Source: Dehalococcoidia bacterium
GTDB taxonomy: Bacteria > Chloroflexota > Dehalococcoidia > GIF9 > AB-539-J10
DNA length: 39,556 bases
Assembly: GCA_009619075.1 (NCBI GenBank)
Contig: WJOY01000017.1
Span: 1-39,556 of the forward strand
Direction of reading: 5' to 3'
Under the pieces are notes generated by a model. The model had not been told where the DNA came from, searched no databases, and saw nothing but the letters and a program-made list of their open reading frames with translations. Of the stretch, positions 33,562 through 39,556 are shown piece after piece. Both the position numbers and the translations under genes were made by a program. Within the stretch, counting starts at the first letter, position 1. Each line of letters opens with the position of its first letter.

Positions 33562-33587
33562 TACTTCTCTGTATCAGAGTTGCTTCT

Positions 33588-33609
33588 TTATTTTTATCCC
33601 TAAAAATAA
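33588..33609. repeat. AT-rich inverted repeat upstream of fdhD
   Basis: TTATTTTTA (33588-33596) and TAAAAATAA (33601-33609) are perfect 9-bp arms with a TCCC loop. It lies about 30-50 bp upstream of the fdhD start, a position that would suit an operator. It could also be a mere AT-rich hairpin. Confidence 0.45.
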
Positions 33610-33676
33610 GCGTATGCGTTCACCATGGATTTTACGCTGCTACTTCCTCCATTTCAATTTTGTCCGTGCCGGCTAA

Positions 33677-33952
33677 GGAAAAGCAGGCCAAACATATCGG
33701 CTAGAACCCAAAGATTTTTCCTTCCCTAAACATCTCTCCTCCCCTCATCAGATAAACTTGGTCACTGCTCTAGAGCTGGGCAGAATGCTTAGCTTGTCCA
33801 TGCTCCAAAAGATCGCTATATTTGCTGTGGAAGGAAAGGACGTTACCAACTTTAGTGAGAAATGCACACCAGAAGTGGAGCGAGCAATTCCCAAAGTGGT
33901 TAAGATGGTGCTCTGTGAGCTAGGCAAGCAATTTCTTGGCACAAAAACCTAA
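33677..33952 (+). pseudogene. Remnant of a second hydrogenase maturation protease
   Basis: Open from a stop at 33674-33676 and readable to the stop at 33950-33952. It aligns with the second half of the intact protease at 19614-20078: G-K-A-G-Q-T-Y-R-L matches G-E-A-G-R-I-Y-K-L, then S-P-H-Q-I-N-L-V-T-A-L-E-L-G, I-F-A-V-E, and a tail A-I-P-K-V-V-K-M-V-L. The nickel-binding N-terminal half is gone. It lies between fdhD and the Mbh-type complex, where such a protease would fit the group 4 enzyme. The 37-bp segment at 33827-33863 is repeated at 32820-32856. Confidence 0.8.
33827..33863 (+). repeat. 37-bp direct repeat, right copy
   Basis: Part of the dead maturation protease gene, repeated about 1,007 bp to the left in the same orientation so that fdhD lies between the copies. 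Confidence 0.7.
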
Positions 33953-34031
33953 ACCCCCTTGTTTTTTCCCCCACCTTGGTTTAATATTTACCTTTTGAAT
34001 ACGTAAGTGACTTTCTTGCCAAGTGTAGTGC

Positions 34032-34060
34032 TTGTGCAAAAACTGGGTAAATTAAATACT
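34032..34060 (+). promoter_or_regulatory. Candidate promoter of the Mbh-type operon
   Basis: TTGTGC (34032-34037) and AATACT (34055-34060) are 17 bp apart. Both boxes are imperfect. The spacing and position (start near 34067, gene from 34077) are reasonable. Confidence 0.3.
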
Positions 34061-34076
34061 CACCAAGTTTAGCAGA

Positions 34077-34601
34077 GTGACCGTGATAGCATTTTTAGCA
34101 ACTGCGTTTGGGACTTTTTTACTATACCTACTCTTGACCACCGCATCTGGCCCTTTGTTTCTCTGGAGTAAAGAAGAACTAATTATTGGGGCTATTTTCG
34201 CTCTAATAGTAGCAGCAATAGTAAGGAAGATATTCCCAGCGGAAAACCTTCGCTTGCTAAACCCGAAGAGATGGTTTCTACTCCTTGCCTATATTATATG
34301 GCCATTCTTTCCAGCGATGGCAAAGGCAAATATTGATGTTGCCTACCGAGTAATAACAGGAAGGATAAACCCAGGCATTGTGAAGATTTCCCCAAAGCTA
34401 AAGACTGACGCTGGTTTAACCATGCTTGCCAACTCCATAACCCTAACTCCAGGCACTTTGAGCGTGGATGTAGATGAAGAAACAAATGACCTGTATGTCC
34501 ATTGGATAAATGTGAAGGAAGAGGCCTTAGAAAAAATGCCCAGAGATTACAAATACATATGTGGTGAATTCCCTGATTGGGCAAGGAGAGTGATGGAATA
34601 A
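34077..34601 (+). CDS. mnhE: MnhE/MbhA-type antiporter subunit
   Basis: A 174-aa MnhE-family protein, first in the membrane complex. It has three N-terminal helices (about 5-22, 32-50, 66-85) and a cytoplasmic C-terminal domain with N-S-I-T-L-T-P-G-T-L-S-V-D, the family signature. In Mrp antiporters and Mbh complexes the MnhE/F/G group forms part of the sodium-translocating module. The start is GTG at 34077 (or 34083); no ATG is available. The stop overlaps the next ATG by one base. The gene order that follows (F, G, D, E, B, C, D', I, J, K, L) is that of archaeal Mbh-type operons. Confidence 0.9.
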   Translation: MTVIAFLATAFGTFLLYLLLTTASGPLFLWSKEELIIGAIFALIVAAIVRKIFPAENLRLLNPKRWFLLLAYIIWPFFPAMAKANIDVAYRVITGRINPGIVKISPKLKTDAGLTMLANSITLTPGTLSVDVDEETNDLYVHWINVKEEALEKMPRDYKYICGEFPDWARRVME

Positions 34602-34852
34602 TGTGGCTTCCCGTAGCCATATTCCTTGCAGTTTGCGCCACTATAATTCTTATAAGGCTGTTCTTAGGCCCTACCCCACCAGACCGACTAGTAGGATTGG
34701 ATACCTTAAACACCGTAGTTGTAGTGTCCATGGTTATCCTGGGGGCGGCATTTGAAGAGCTAATATATGTTGATGTGGCTATTGTCTATGCCTTGCTTTC
34801 CTTTGTCAGCACCCTTTTCATAGCCAAGTATATTGAGAAAGGCAAATTCTAA
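34601..34852 (+). CDS. mnhF: MnhF/MbhB-type antiporter subunit
   Basis: An 83-aa MnhF protein of three helices with the conserved G-P-T-x-x-D-R between helix 1 and 2 and L-D-T-L-N-T-V following. The ATG at 34601 overlaps the mnhE stop (TAATG) and overlaps mnhG at 34852 by one base; upstream in-frame codons belong to the mnhE region. It is a small membrane subunit of the Na+/H+-antiporter-like module. Confidence 0.9.
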   Translation: MWLPVAIFLAVCATIILIRLFLGPTPPDRLVGLDTLNTVVVVSMVILGAAFEELIYVDVAIVYALLSFVSTLFIAKYIEKGKF

Positions 34853-35211
34853 TGATACTAGATATAATCACCTACATATGTATAGGCATCGGATGCTTGC
34901 TTAACTTGCTGGCGGCGATCGGCCTGCACCGTTTCCCTGATGTTTATACCAGGCTACACGCCGGAACGAAGTGCACTACCTTCGGCTCCATACTTTTAAT
35001 TGCGGCTGTTGTTATACAATCTGTAAGTGTTTGGGTAGCGGAGGGTCTTTCCTCTCCCCAATCAGTACTTACCCTACATGCAGTTATTGCTTTGGTAGTT
35101 ATTTTGCTGACCAATCCTACCAGTGCTCATGCCATCGGTAGGGCAGCACATAGGAGCGGGATCAAACCAGCGAGAGCGGTGGTGGATGACCTGGAGAAAG
35201 AAAAACCATGA
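34852..35211 (+). CDS. mnhG: MnhG/MbhC-type antiporter subunit
   Basis: A 119-aa MnhG protein with three helices and the family signature G-L-x-R-F-P-D-V-Y-T-R-L-H-A-G-T-K. The conserved L-T-N-P-T-S-A-H-A-I-G-R-A-A segment closes helix 3. The ATG overlaps the mnhF stop, and the stop overlaps the next start (ATGA). It is the third of the small E-F-G set that supports ion translocation. Confidence 0.92.
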   Translation: MILDIITYICIGIGCLLNLLAAIGLHRFPDVYTRLHAGTKCTTFGSILLIAAVVIQSVSVWVAEGLSSPQSVLTLHAVIALVVILLTNPTSAHAIGRAAHRSGIKPARAVVDDLEKEKP

Positions 35212-35450
35212 TTGAGCTAGGAGTTCTACACATAATTATCCCTATTTTGATTGTAGTGTGTGCCTTGTTAGTAGCTATATTCAAAGACCTCATCGCTGCT
35301 GTAATAAGTTTAGCTGCTATGAGCCTGCTCTTAGCCCTAGAGTTTTACTTACTTCAAGCCCCTGATGTGGCTATTGCCGAGGCTGGGGTAGGAGCAACTA
35401 TCACCGTAGCGATTTATATCCTGGCCATAAGGGCAACAAGGCGTGAATAG
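35208..35450 (+). CDS. mbhD: MbhD-like small membrane subunit (DUF4040 type)
   Basis: An 80-aa protein with three helices. The core L-L-A-L-E-F-Y-L-L-Q-A-P-D-V-A-I-A-E-A matches the C-terminal fragment of MnhA-type subunits that stands alone as MbhD in membrane-bound hydrogenases. The acidic residue in D-V-A-I-A-E is thought to lie on the ion path in the family. ATG overlap with mnhG upstream. Its stop overlaps the alternative start of the following gene. Confidence 0.85.
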   Translation: MIELGVLHIIIPILIVVCALLVAIFKDLIAAVISLAAMSLLLALEFYLLQAPDVAIAEAGVGATITVAIYILAIRATRRE

Positions 35451-35457
35451 GAGGAAC

Positions 35458-35730
35458 ATGAGAAAAATTGCTATCGCAGTATCCTTGAGCATCTTTATCG
35501 CCTTCTTAATCGCAACAGCATTCCTCATTCACCCCTTTGGCTATCCTCCATCTGAAATGGATGACTACATAATAGAAAATACCCAGAGTGAAACTGGAGC
35601 CAATAATGCCGTAACTGCCGTTGTCTTTGATTACAGAGGCTTTGATACTTTAGGAGAGGCTACTATTTTGTTTACCGCAGTGACCGGCGTGGTAATGCTA
35701 TTTAGAGCCAAGAAGAAAAGGGAGAAATAA
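35458..35730 (+). CDS. mbhE: MbhE-like small membrane subunit
   Basis: A 90-aa protein (ATG at 35458; GTG at 35443 also in frame). It has one N-terminal helix, an extracytoplasmic stretch of about 35 residues with N-N-A-V-T-A-V-V-F-D-Y-R-G-F-D-T-L-G-E, then a second helix. The V-F-D-Y-R-x-x-D-T-L-G-E block is the signature of MbhE and of the corresponding part of MnhA C-termini. A GGAGG lies very close before the ATG (spacing 3), which leaves the start uncertain. Confidence 0.85.
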   Translation: MRKIAIAVSLSIFIAFLIATAFLIHPFGYPPSEMDDYIIENTQSETGANNAVTAVVFDYRGFDTLGEATILFTAVTGVVMLFRAKKKREK

Positions 35731-35734
35731 AACC

Positions 35735-36196
35735 ATGATGTCTAAAATTGTGCGTACTATGGCCAGCCTCTTAATCCTTTTTGCCCTTATCTATGGCTTA
35801 TACATCATCATGCATGGTCACTTGACCCCCGGCGGTGGGTTTCAGGGAGGTGCTGTAGTTGCCTCAGGCGTAGCCTTGCTCATTGTTGCTTTTGGCTCCG
35901 ATAACATTCACAAAAGCCTAAAGGAACACCATCTCTCTATCTTAGAAAGTAGTGGAGCACTAATATTCATCGGCTTAGCCTTTGGCGGTCTAGCCATCGT
36001 ATTCTTCTATAATTTCCTTGTTGGCTCCTCCATTTTCGGTCACATCCCTCCCTCTGGCCCTAACACTGGAGATATATGGACTGCCGGGGTAATTCCTTTT
36101 ATGAACATAGCAGTAGGCTTAAAAGTCCTGGCCGGCTTGTCTGCCATCCTTCTGGTCATGGCTTTAGCCACCACCGTAATGGAGGTGGAAGAATGA
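35735..36196 (+). CDS. mnhB: MnhB/MbhF-type antiporter subunit
   Basis: A 153-aa MnhB-family protein with four helices. The signature H-G-H-L-T-P-G-G-G-F-Q-G-G-A-V is at about 27-41. Start ATG at 35735 (a second ATG follows at once). The stop overlaps mnhC by four bases (ATGA), so the two are translated together. It belongs to the sodium-translocating arm. Confidence 0.93.
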   Translation: MMSKIVRTMASLLILFALIYGLYIIMHGHLTPGGGFQGGAVVASGVALLIVAFGSDNIHKSLKEHHLSILESSGALIFIGLAFGGLAIVFFYNFLVGSSIFGHIPPSGPNTGDIWTAGVIPFMNIAVGLKVLAGLSAILLVMALATTVMEVEE

Positions 36197-36549
36197 CACA
36201 AGGCACTCCTTTTAATGTTCCCTTTTTAGCAGTAGCGGCATTAATAGGCATTGCCTTTTATATCATCCTATCCCAGAGAAATCTGATAAAGCTGGTAATG
36301 GGGCTCAGTATCCTGGCATCTGGCGTTAACCTATTCTTGATCACTTTGGGGTATAGGGAAGGTGGGGTGGCTCCCATTTACACCCACGCTCCCGCAGGGG
36401 TTATGGTATTGCCTGTCCCCCAAGCTTTGACTCTCACCAGCATCGTTATTGCCGTAGCATGTTTGGCTTTGATGCTTTCCATGGTAATACACATTTATCG
36501 CCACACCGGAAGTACAGATTCAGAAAAATCTAGAATAATGAAAGGGTAA
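36193..36549 (+). CDS. mnhC: MnhC/MbhG-type subunit (NuoK-like)
   Basis: A 118-aa protein with three helices, homologous to NuoK/MnhC: N-L-I-K-L-V-M-G-L-S-I-L and P-Q-A-L-T-L-T-S-I-V-I, the latter the usual antiporter-lipid interface motif. The start is ATG at 36193, overlapping mnhB; an open frame upstream of it is not coding. Its stop (36547-36549) is followed in the same frame by the next gene. Confidence 0.92.
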   Translation: MTQGTPFNVPFLAVAALIGIAFYIILSQRNLIKLVMGLSILASGVNLFLITLGYREGGVAPIYTHAPAGVMVLPVPQALTLTSIVIAVACLALMLSMVIHIYRHTGSTDSEKSRIMKG

Positions 36550-36555
36550 AGTAAA

Positions 36556-38121
36556 CTGGACACTCTAATAATTCACTCCCCTATCCTGATAATAGCCATC
36601 CCACTATTAGCAGCATTTTTAACTCCTCTAATTGGCAGAGCCAGTGGAAAGGCTAGAGATGTCTTGGTAGTAGCCAGCCTGGCATTTGTAGAATTCTTGG
36701 TCATAATTTTAGCTCGGGATATTTACCTCAACGGATTACACATCTATACCCTGGGAGCATCTTCTCCCAACCTTGCCATCCCTGAAAATTATATCGTCCC
36801 GGTGCGCATAATCCTGGAAGTGGATAGCATATCCATATTTATGGCCATAATAGCGGCCACTGTTTCCTTAGCCGCAGCTATATATTCCCTCTCCTTTATG
36901 AAAGGGGAGACAGGCCAGAATAGGTTTTATACTCTCCTGCTACTTTTGGTAGCGGGCATGTTTGGCATGGTGCTTACCGGCGACTTGTTCAACCTGTTTG
37001 TCTTCCTAGAAATAGCTTCTATTGCTGGGGCAGCATTGGTCGCTTTCAGAACCAAGTTTGCCGATACCGCAGAAGGCGGATTGAAATACATAGTTATATC
37101 TACCGTTGCTGCCCTGATGGTCCTATTCGCTATAGGCATATTTTATGCCCAATACAACTTGCTCAATATAGGTGCTCTGGCCCATGTAATGCAATATACC
37201 ATGTTGGATAAGATAGCCCTAGTCTTGTTAGCCATAGCATTTATGATGAAGCTAGCAAGTGTGCCCCTGCACATGTGGTGCCCCGATACCTATAGTGTTG
37301 CCCCGGCTGGTATAACCATTATGCTTGTAGTGGCAAGTTACGCCTGCCTGTACGCCCTTTTCCGGACATGCTTTACCCTGTATGGAGTTAGTCCAGACAT
37401 GGTTACGGTGGGGTGGATAGTGATAACCCTGGGGATGTTAACTATGTTCGTTGGAGTTACTATGGCTGTTTTCCAAACGGATATCAAGAGGTTGATGGCC
37501 TATCATTGTATCTCCCAGACAGGATATATGCTGCTTGGAATAGGAGTCGGGCTTGCTGTTTTAAATCGCCCAGAAGCCCTAAACACTTACGGTATAGCCG
37601 CTATGGACGGAGGGATTTTCCACATAATAAATAACGCCCTATACAAGGGACTCCTATTCCTAACTGCGGGGGCTTTATTCTACCGCACGGGCACCAGAGA
37701 CCTTAACAGAATGGGTGGCTTAGCCCATAAGATGAAGTGGACTACTATATTCTATATCATCGGGGCTTTGTCCATCTCTGGTATCCCTCCTTTCAATGGA
37801 TTTGCCTCAAAGTTATTAATTTACGAGTCTGTGTACCGTTTCAATCCCATCCTGGCTATAGTAGCCATGATAACATCGATCCTCACCCTAGCTTCCTTTA
37901 CCAAAGCTTTCTACTCAGCATTTATGGGAGCAGAGCTCCCCGAATACCAGGAGGTAAAAGAGGTGCCAAAATCTATGATAGCCGGCATGGCCGTCCTAGC
38001 TGCAGGCATTATCTTCTTTAGCCTTTTCCCCGGGCTTATTGTTGATTGGCTAGCTCACCCAGCTACTGAGGCACTGATAAATCAGGGAGCCTACATCAAT
38101 GGAATTATAGGAGGAGGATAG
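36556..38121 (+). CDS. mnhD: MnhD/MbhH-type antiporter subunit (NuoL/M/N-like), non-canonical start
   Basis: A large membrane protein of about 14 helices (proton or sodium channel family of complex I and Mrp). Motifs such as L-F-V-F-L-E-I, G-L-K-Y-I, M-K-L-A-S-V-P-L-H-M-W-C-P-D and the lysine-bearing helices are present. The first standard start in frame is TTG at 36664, which would cut off the first transmembrane helix. The 36 residues before it (L-D-T-L-I-I-H-S-P-I-L-I-I-A-I-P-L-L and on) look like the true N-terminus. They contain only a CTG (36556), placed 9 bases after AAAGGG. I therefore annotate 36556-38121 (521 aa) with a CTG start. Confidence 0.82.
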   Translation: MDTLIIHSPILIIAIPLLAAFLTPLIGRASGKARDVLVVASLAFVEFLVIILARDIYLNGLHIYTLGASSPNLAIPENYIVPVRIILEVDSISIFMAIIAATVSLAAAIYSLSFMKGETGQNRFYTLLLLLVAGMFGMVLTGDLFNLFVFLEIASIAGAALVAFRTKFADTAEGGLKYIVISTVAALMVLFAIGIFYAQYNLLNIGALAHVMQYTMLDKIALVLLAIAFMMKLASVPLHMWCPDTYSVAPAGITIMLVVASYACLYALFRTCFTLYGVSPDMVTVGWIVITLGMLTMFVGVTMAVFQTDIKRLMAYHCISQTGYMLLGIGVGLAVLNRPEALNTYGIAAMDGGIFHIINNALYKGLLFLTAGALFYRTGTRDLNRMGGLAHKMKWTTIFYIIGALSISGIPPFNGFASKLLIYESVYRFNPILAIVAMITSILTLASFTKAFYSAFMGAELPEYQEVKEVPKSMIAGMAVLAAGIIFFSLFPGLIVDWLAHPATEALINQGAYINGIIGGG

Positions 38122-38466
38122 ATGTCAATTTTAGGACTTAGTTATTCTCCTTGGAGCCCAATCTTTTGGCTCCTTGCCTCTGTAGTTGTGATGATAATGG
38201 CCTACTTTTTTAGGAGGCGAGGACAGAAAAAATATAAGAAAGATACCGAGCAAACAAAGATCTTCTTATGCGGTGAAGAGGTGCCTGAGGCAAAGCAGCG
38301 ACATATAAGAGCCCACAATGTATACTGGGGGTTTTTTGAGACTATGAAAGAATACTATGACGCGAATATAAAAGCGCATACGGGAATAATAAATGATTAT
38401 ATAATCTGGTTCCTAGTTCTTATAGCTATAAGCGCCATAATACTCTTTATCGTGGGGATAGTTTAA
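38122..38466 (+). CDS. mbhI: MbhI-like small membrane subunit
   Basis: A 114-aa protein with one helix at about 13-30, a charged central stretch (Y-K-K-D-T-E-Q and C-G-E-E-V-P-E) and a C-terminal helix at about 92-112. Position between the large antiporter-like subunit and the NuoB-like subunit equals MbhI, which links the ion-pumping and hydrogenase arms. Family identity rests on size, topology and synteny. The ATG immediately follows the mnhD stop, with GGAGG at the end of that gene as ribosome site. Confidence 0.75.
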   Translation: MSILGLSYSPWSPIFWLLASVVVMIMAYFFRRRGQKKYKKDTEQTKIFLCGEEVPEAKQRHIRAHNVYWGFFETMKEYYDANIKAHTGIINDYIIWFLVLIAISAIILFIVGIV

Positions 38467-38474
38467 ATAAGAAT

Positions 38475-38502
38475 GTTATTGCGAGCGAAGCGAAGCAATC
38501 TC
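38475..38502 (+). repeat. Dispersed GCGAAGC repeat, best copy
   Basis: Contains ATTGC and GCAAT arms around GAGCGAAGCGAA, followed by CTC. Similar dispersed sequences are common between genes of environmental bacteria. Two degenerate copies are at 22289-22310 and 26245-26264. It sits within the operon, just before the mbhJ ribosome site, where it could fold in the mRNA. Confidence 0.6.
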
Positions 38503-38515
38503 AACTGGAGTGCAT

Positions 38516-38944
38516 ATGAGCCTTAACGCAATAAAGAGAGCACTTTGGATCTACCATATCAATACTGGCTCGTGCAACGGATGTGATATTGAGATCCTTG
38601 CCGCACTCACCCCCAGGTATGACCTTGAACGTTTTGGTATGATGCTTGTTGGCTCACCGCGCCATGCCGATGTATTACTGGTGACTGGTCCAGTGGCAAG
38701 ACAGATGGCTCCAAGGCTCAAACGGGTATATGAGCAAACACCCGACCCCAAGGTAGTCCTACAAGTCGGTAGTTGTGGTATGGAAGGAGGAGTGTTCTAC
38801 GAATCCTACAATTTGGTGGGACCAGTAGATCAACATATACCTGTAGATGTATATGTTCCCGGATGTCCCCCTAGGCCCGAGGCTATTATAGAGGCTGTAG
38901 CTAAAGCCTGGGTAAAACTGGAGAAAGCTGAGCAGGTGGCATAA
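38516..38944 (+). CDS. mbhJ: MbhJ / NuoB-like [4Fe-4S] small subunit
   Basis: A 142-aa protein homologous to NuoB, MbhJ and other group 4 hydrogenase small subunits. Cluster ligands: S-C-N-G-C-D-I-E at about 20-27, G-S-C-G near 94, and V-P-G-C-P-P-R-P. It passes electrons between the catalytic large subunit and ferredoxin. ATG at 38516 with GGAG five bases upstream; GTG at 38510 is a less likely alternative. There is no membrane helix. It is the first gene after the dispersed repeat and opens the hydrogenase arm. Confidence 0.93.
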   Translation: MSLNAIKRALWIYHINTGSCNGCDIEILAALTPRYDLERFGMMLVGSPRHADVLLVTGPVARQMAPRLKRVYEQTPDPKVVLQVGSCGMEGGVFYESYNLVGPVDQHIPVDVYVPGCPPRPEAIIEAVAKAWVKLEKAEQVA

Positions 38945-39478
38945 ATGGAAATACTGAGTCCCGAAGAAATAGTTGAGAGCTTTAAGGCTGCCCTGGGTAG
39001 CAGCTTTATCGATTCAAAGATTTACCAAAGAGAGGTGGCGGTCAAAAAGAACCTTTTCCAAGCAATTTGGATATATGTAAAGAGGGACGCCCTTAGGCAA
39101 GCAGTAGAACACATCTGCGAGTTACAAGAATATCCTCATTTGTCCATAATCTCATCCTCTGACCTCGGGGATAGCATTGAGTTGATATATCACTTCACAA
39201 TATATTATGGGCAGCACCTTAAAGAATTATCACTAGGACTATGCCTAAATCTACCAAAAAGCGACCTGAAGATACCAACAATTACAGATATCATTCCCGG
39301 CGCAATATTTACCGAGCGTGAAACTCAAGAGATGATGGGAGTAGAGGTGGTCGGCATACCCGATAACAGAAGGTTGTTCCTGCCAGAGGATTTCCCCGAA
39401 GGTGTTTATCCCTGGAGAAAAGACGAGAAAGGACCAGAGGACATGCTCAGAGTCCTACCGGGGAGGGAGAAGAAATGA
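38945..39478 (+). CDS. mbhK: MbhK / NuoC-like subunit
   Basis: A 177-aa soluble subunit. The NuoC signature lies at about 115-160: F-x-E-R-E-T-Q-E-M-M-G, then F-L-P-E-D-F-P-E-G-x-Y-P-W-R. NuoC/MbhK supports the large subunit in the peripheral arm. Start ATG at 38945 right after mbhJ; the stop overlaps the next ATG (ATGA). Confidence 0.93.
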   Translation: MEILSPEEIVESFKAALGSSFIDSKIYQREVAVKKNLFQAIWIYVKRDALRQAVEHICELQEYPHLSIISSSDLGDSIELIYHFTIYYGQHLKELSLGLCLNLPKSDLKIPTITDIIPGAIFTERETQEMMGVEVVGIPDNRRLFLPEDFPEGVYPWRKDEKGPEDMLRVLPGREKK

Positions 39479-39556
39479 AGAACGAAGAGATGGAAACGAC
39501 TTACACCATCCCTGTAGGTCCAATCCATCCGGCACTGAAGGAACCTATCCGTAAGT
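39475..39556 (+). CDS. mbhL: MbhL / NuoD-like large subunit, cut by the window end
   Basis: ATG at 39475 overlaps the mbhK stop. The 27 codons in view include Y-T-I-P-V-G-P-I-H-P-A-L-K-E-P, the conserved N-terminus of group 4 hydrogenase large subunits and their non-hydrogenase relatives. Whether the four NiFe cysteines are present cannot be seen, so H2 production versus another ferredoxin reaction (as in Mbs-type complexes) is open. Confidence 0.85.
   Translation, partial: MKNEEMETTYTIPVGPIHPALKEPIRK

Noticed and set aside
36076-36192. Possible longer mnhC beginning at 36076
   Set aside because: The extra N-terminus is an out-of-frame reading of mnhB; the ATG at 36193 with ATGA overlap gives a normal-length NuoK-like protein.
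1-39556. CRISPR arrays, tRNA or rRNA genes
   Set aside because: No regularly spaced repeats and no tRNA or rRNA signature were seen on either strand.

Overview
The window looks like a piece of a bacterial chromosome from an anaerobic, hydrogen- and formate-metabolising organism. The housekeeping block (ybeY, mutS, rpmF-fabD-nusB) is bacterial. The many fused Hdr/Mvh subunits, TTG/GTG starts and subunit order suggest Chloroflexota, probably a Dehalococcoidia-like lineage. That placement is inference from gene content; no rRNA or marker tree is available here.

Layout. Positions 1-730 hold a decayed DDE transposase remnant with two 18-bp terminal-type repeats. Positions 733-2641 (minus) carry ybeY and a 419-aa protein I do not recognise. 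Positions 2828-7202 (plus) carry mutS, then rpmF, fabD and nusB. A promoter followed at once by an intrinsic-terminator hairpin (7289-7376) leads into a long plus-strand operon (7411 to about 22027). It encodes two HdrD-type (HdrC-HdrB fused) proteins, three HdrA-type flavoproteins (one with a complete GltD module nested inside it), two MvhD, a stub of a formate channel, the MvhG and MvhA [NiFe]-hydrogenase subunits, the hydrogenase maturation protease, MobA, MobB and a six-helix membrane protein. Positions 22103-22276 are a frameshifted stump of a formate dehydrogenase alpha gene.

Next, on the minus strand, come a formate/nitrite-type channel with an unusual soluble C-terminal tail and, just upstream in the same operon, a 94-aa protein that is a free copy of that tail. 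A NarL-type response regulator and a PAS histidine kinase (24111-26233, plus) follow. Then comes a minus-strand formate dehydrogenase operon: nuoE-like, a nuoF-GltD fusion, and an FdhA with NuoG-like ferredoxin domains. fdhD stands alone beyond it, flanked on both sides by pieces of a dead hydrogenase maturation protease gene. From 34077 to the window end runs a membrane-bound (Mbh-type, group 4) complex in the Thermococcus-like order A-B-C-D-E-F-G-H-I-J-K-L, cut inside L.

Together this is a redox superlocus: a cytoplasmic H2-linked Hdr/Mvh flavin-based bifurcating complex, a soluble NAD(P)-linked formate dehydrogenase, formate transport, molybdenum-cofactor assembly (MobA, MobB, FdhD), and a ferredoxin-linked ion-pumping membrane complex. 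Formate, H2, ferredoxin and NAD(P)H pools could be interconverted here. The electron routes are inference from domain content.
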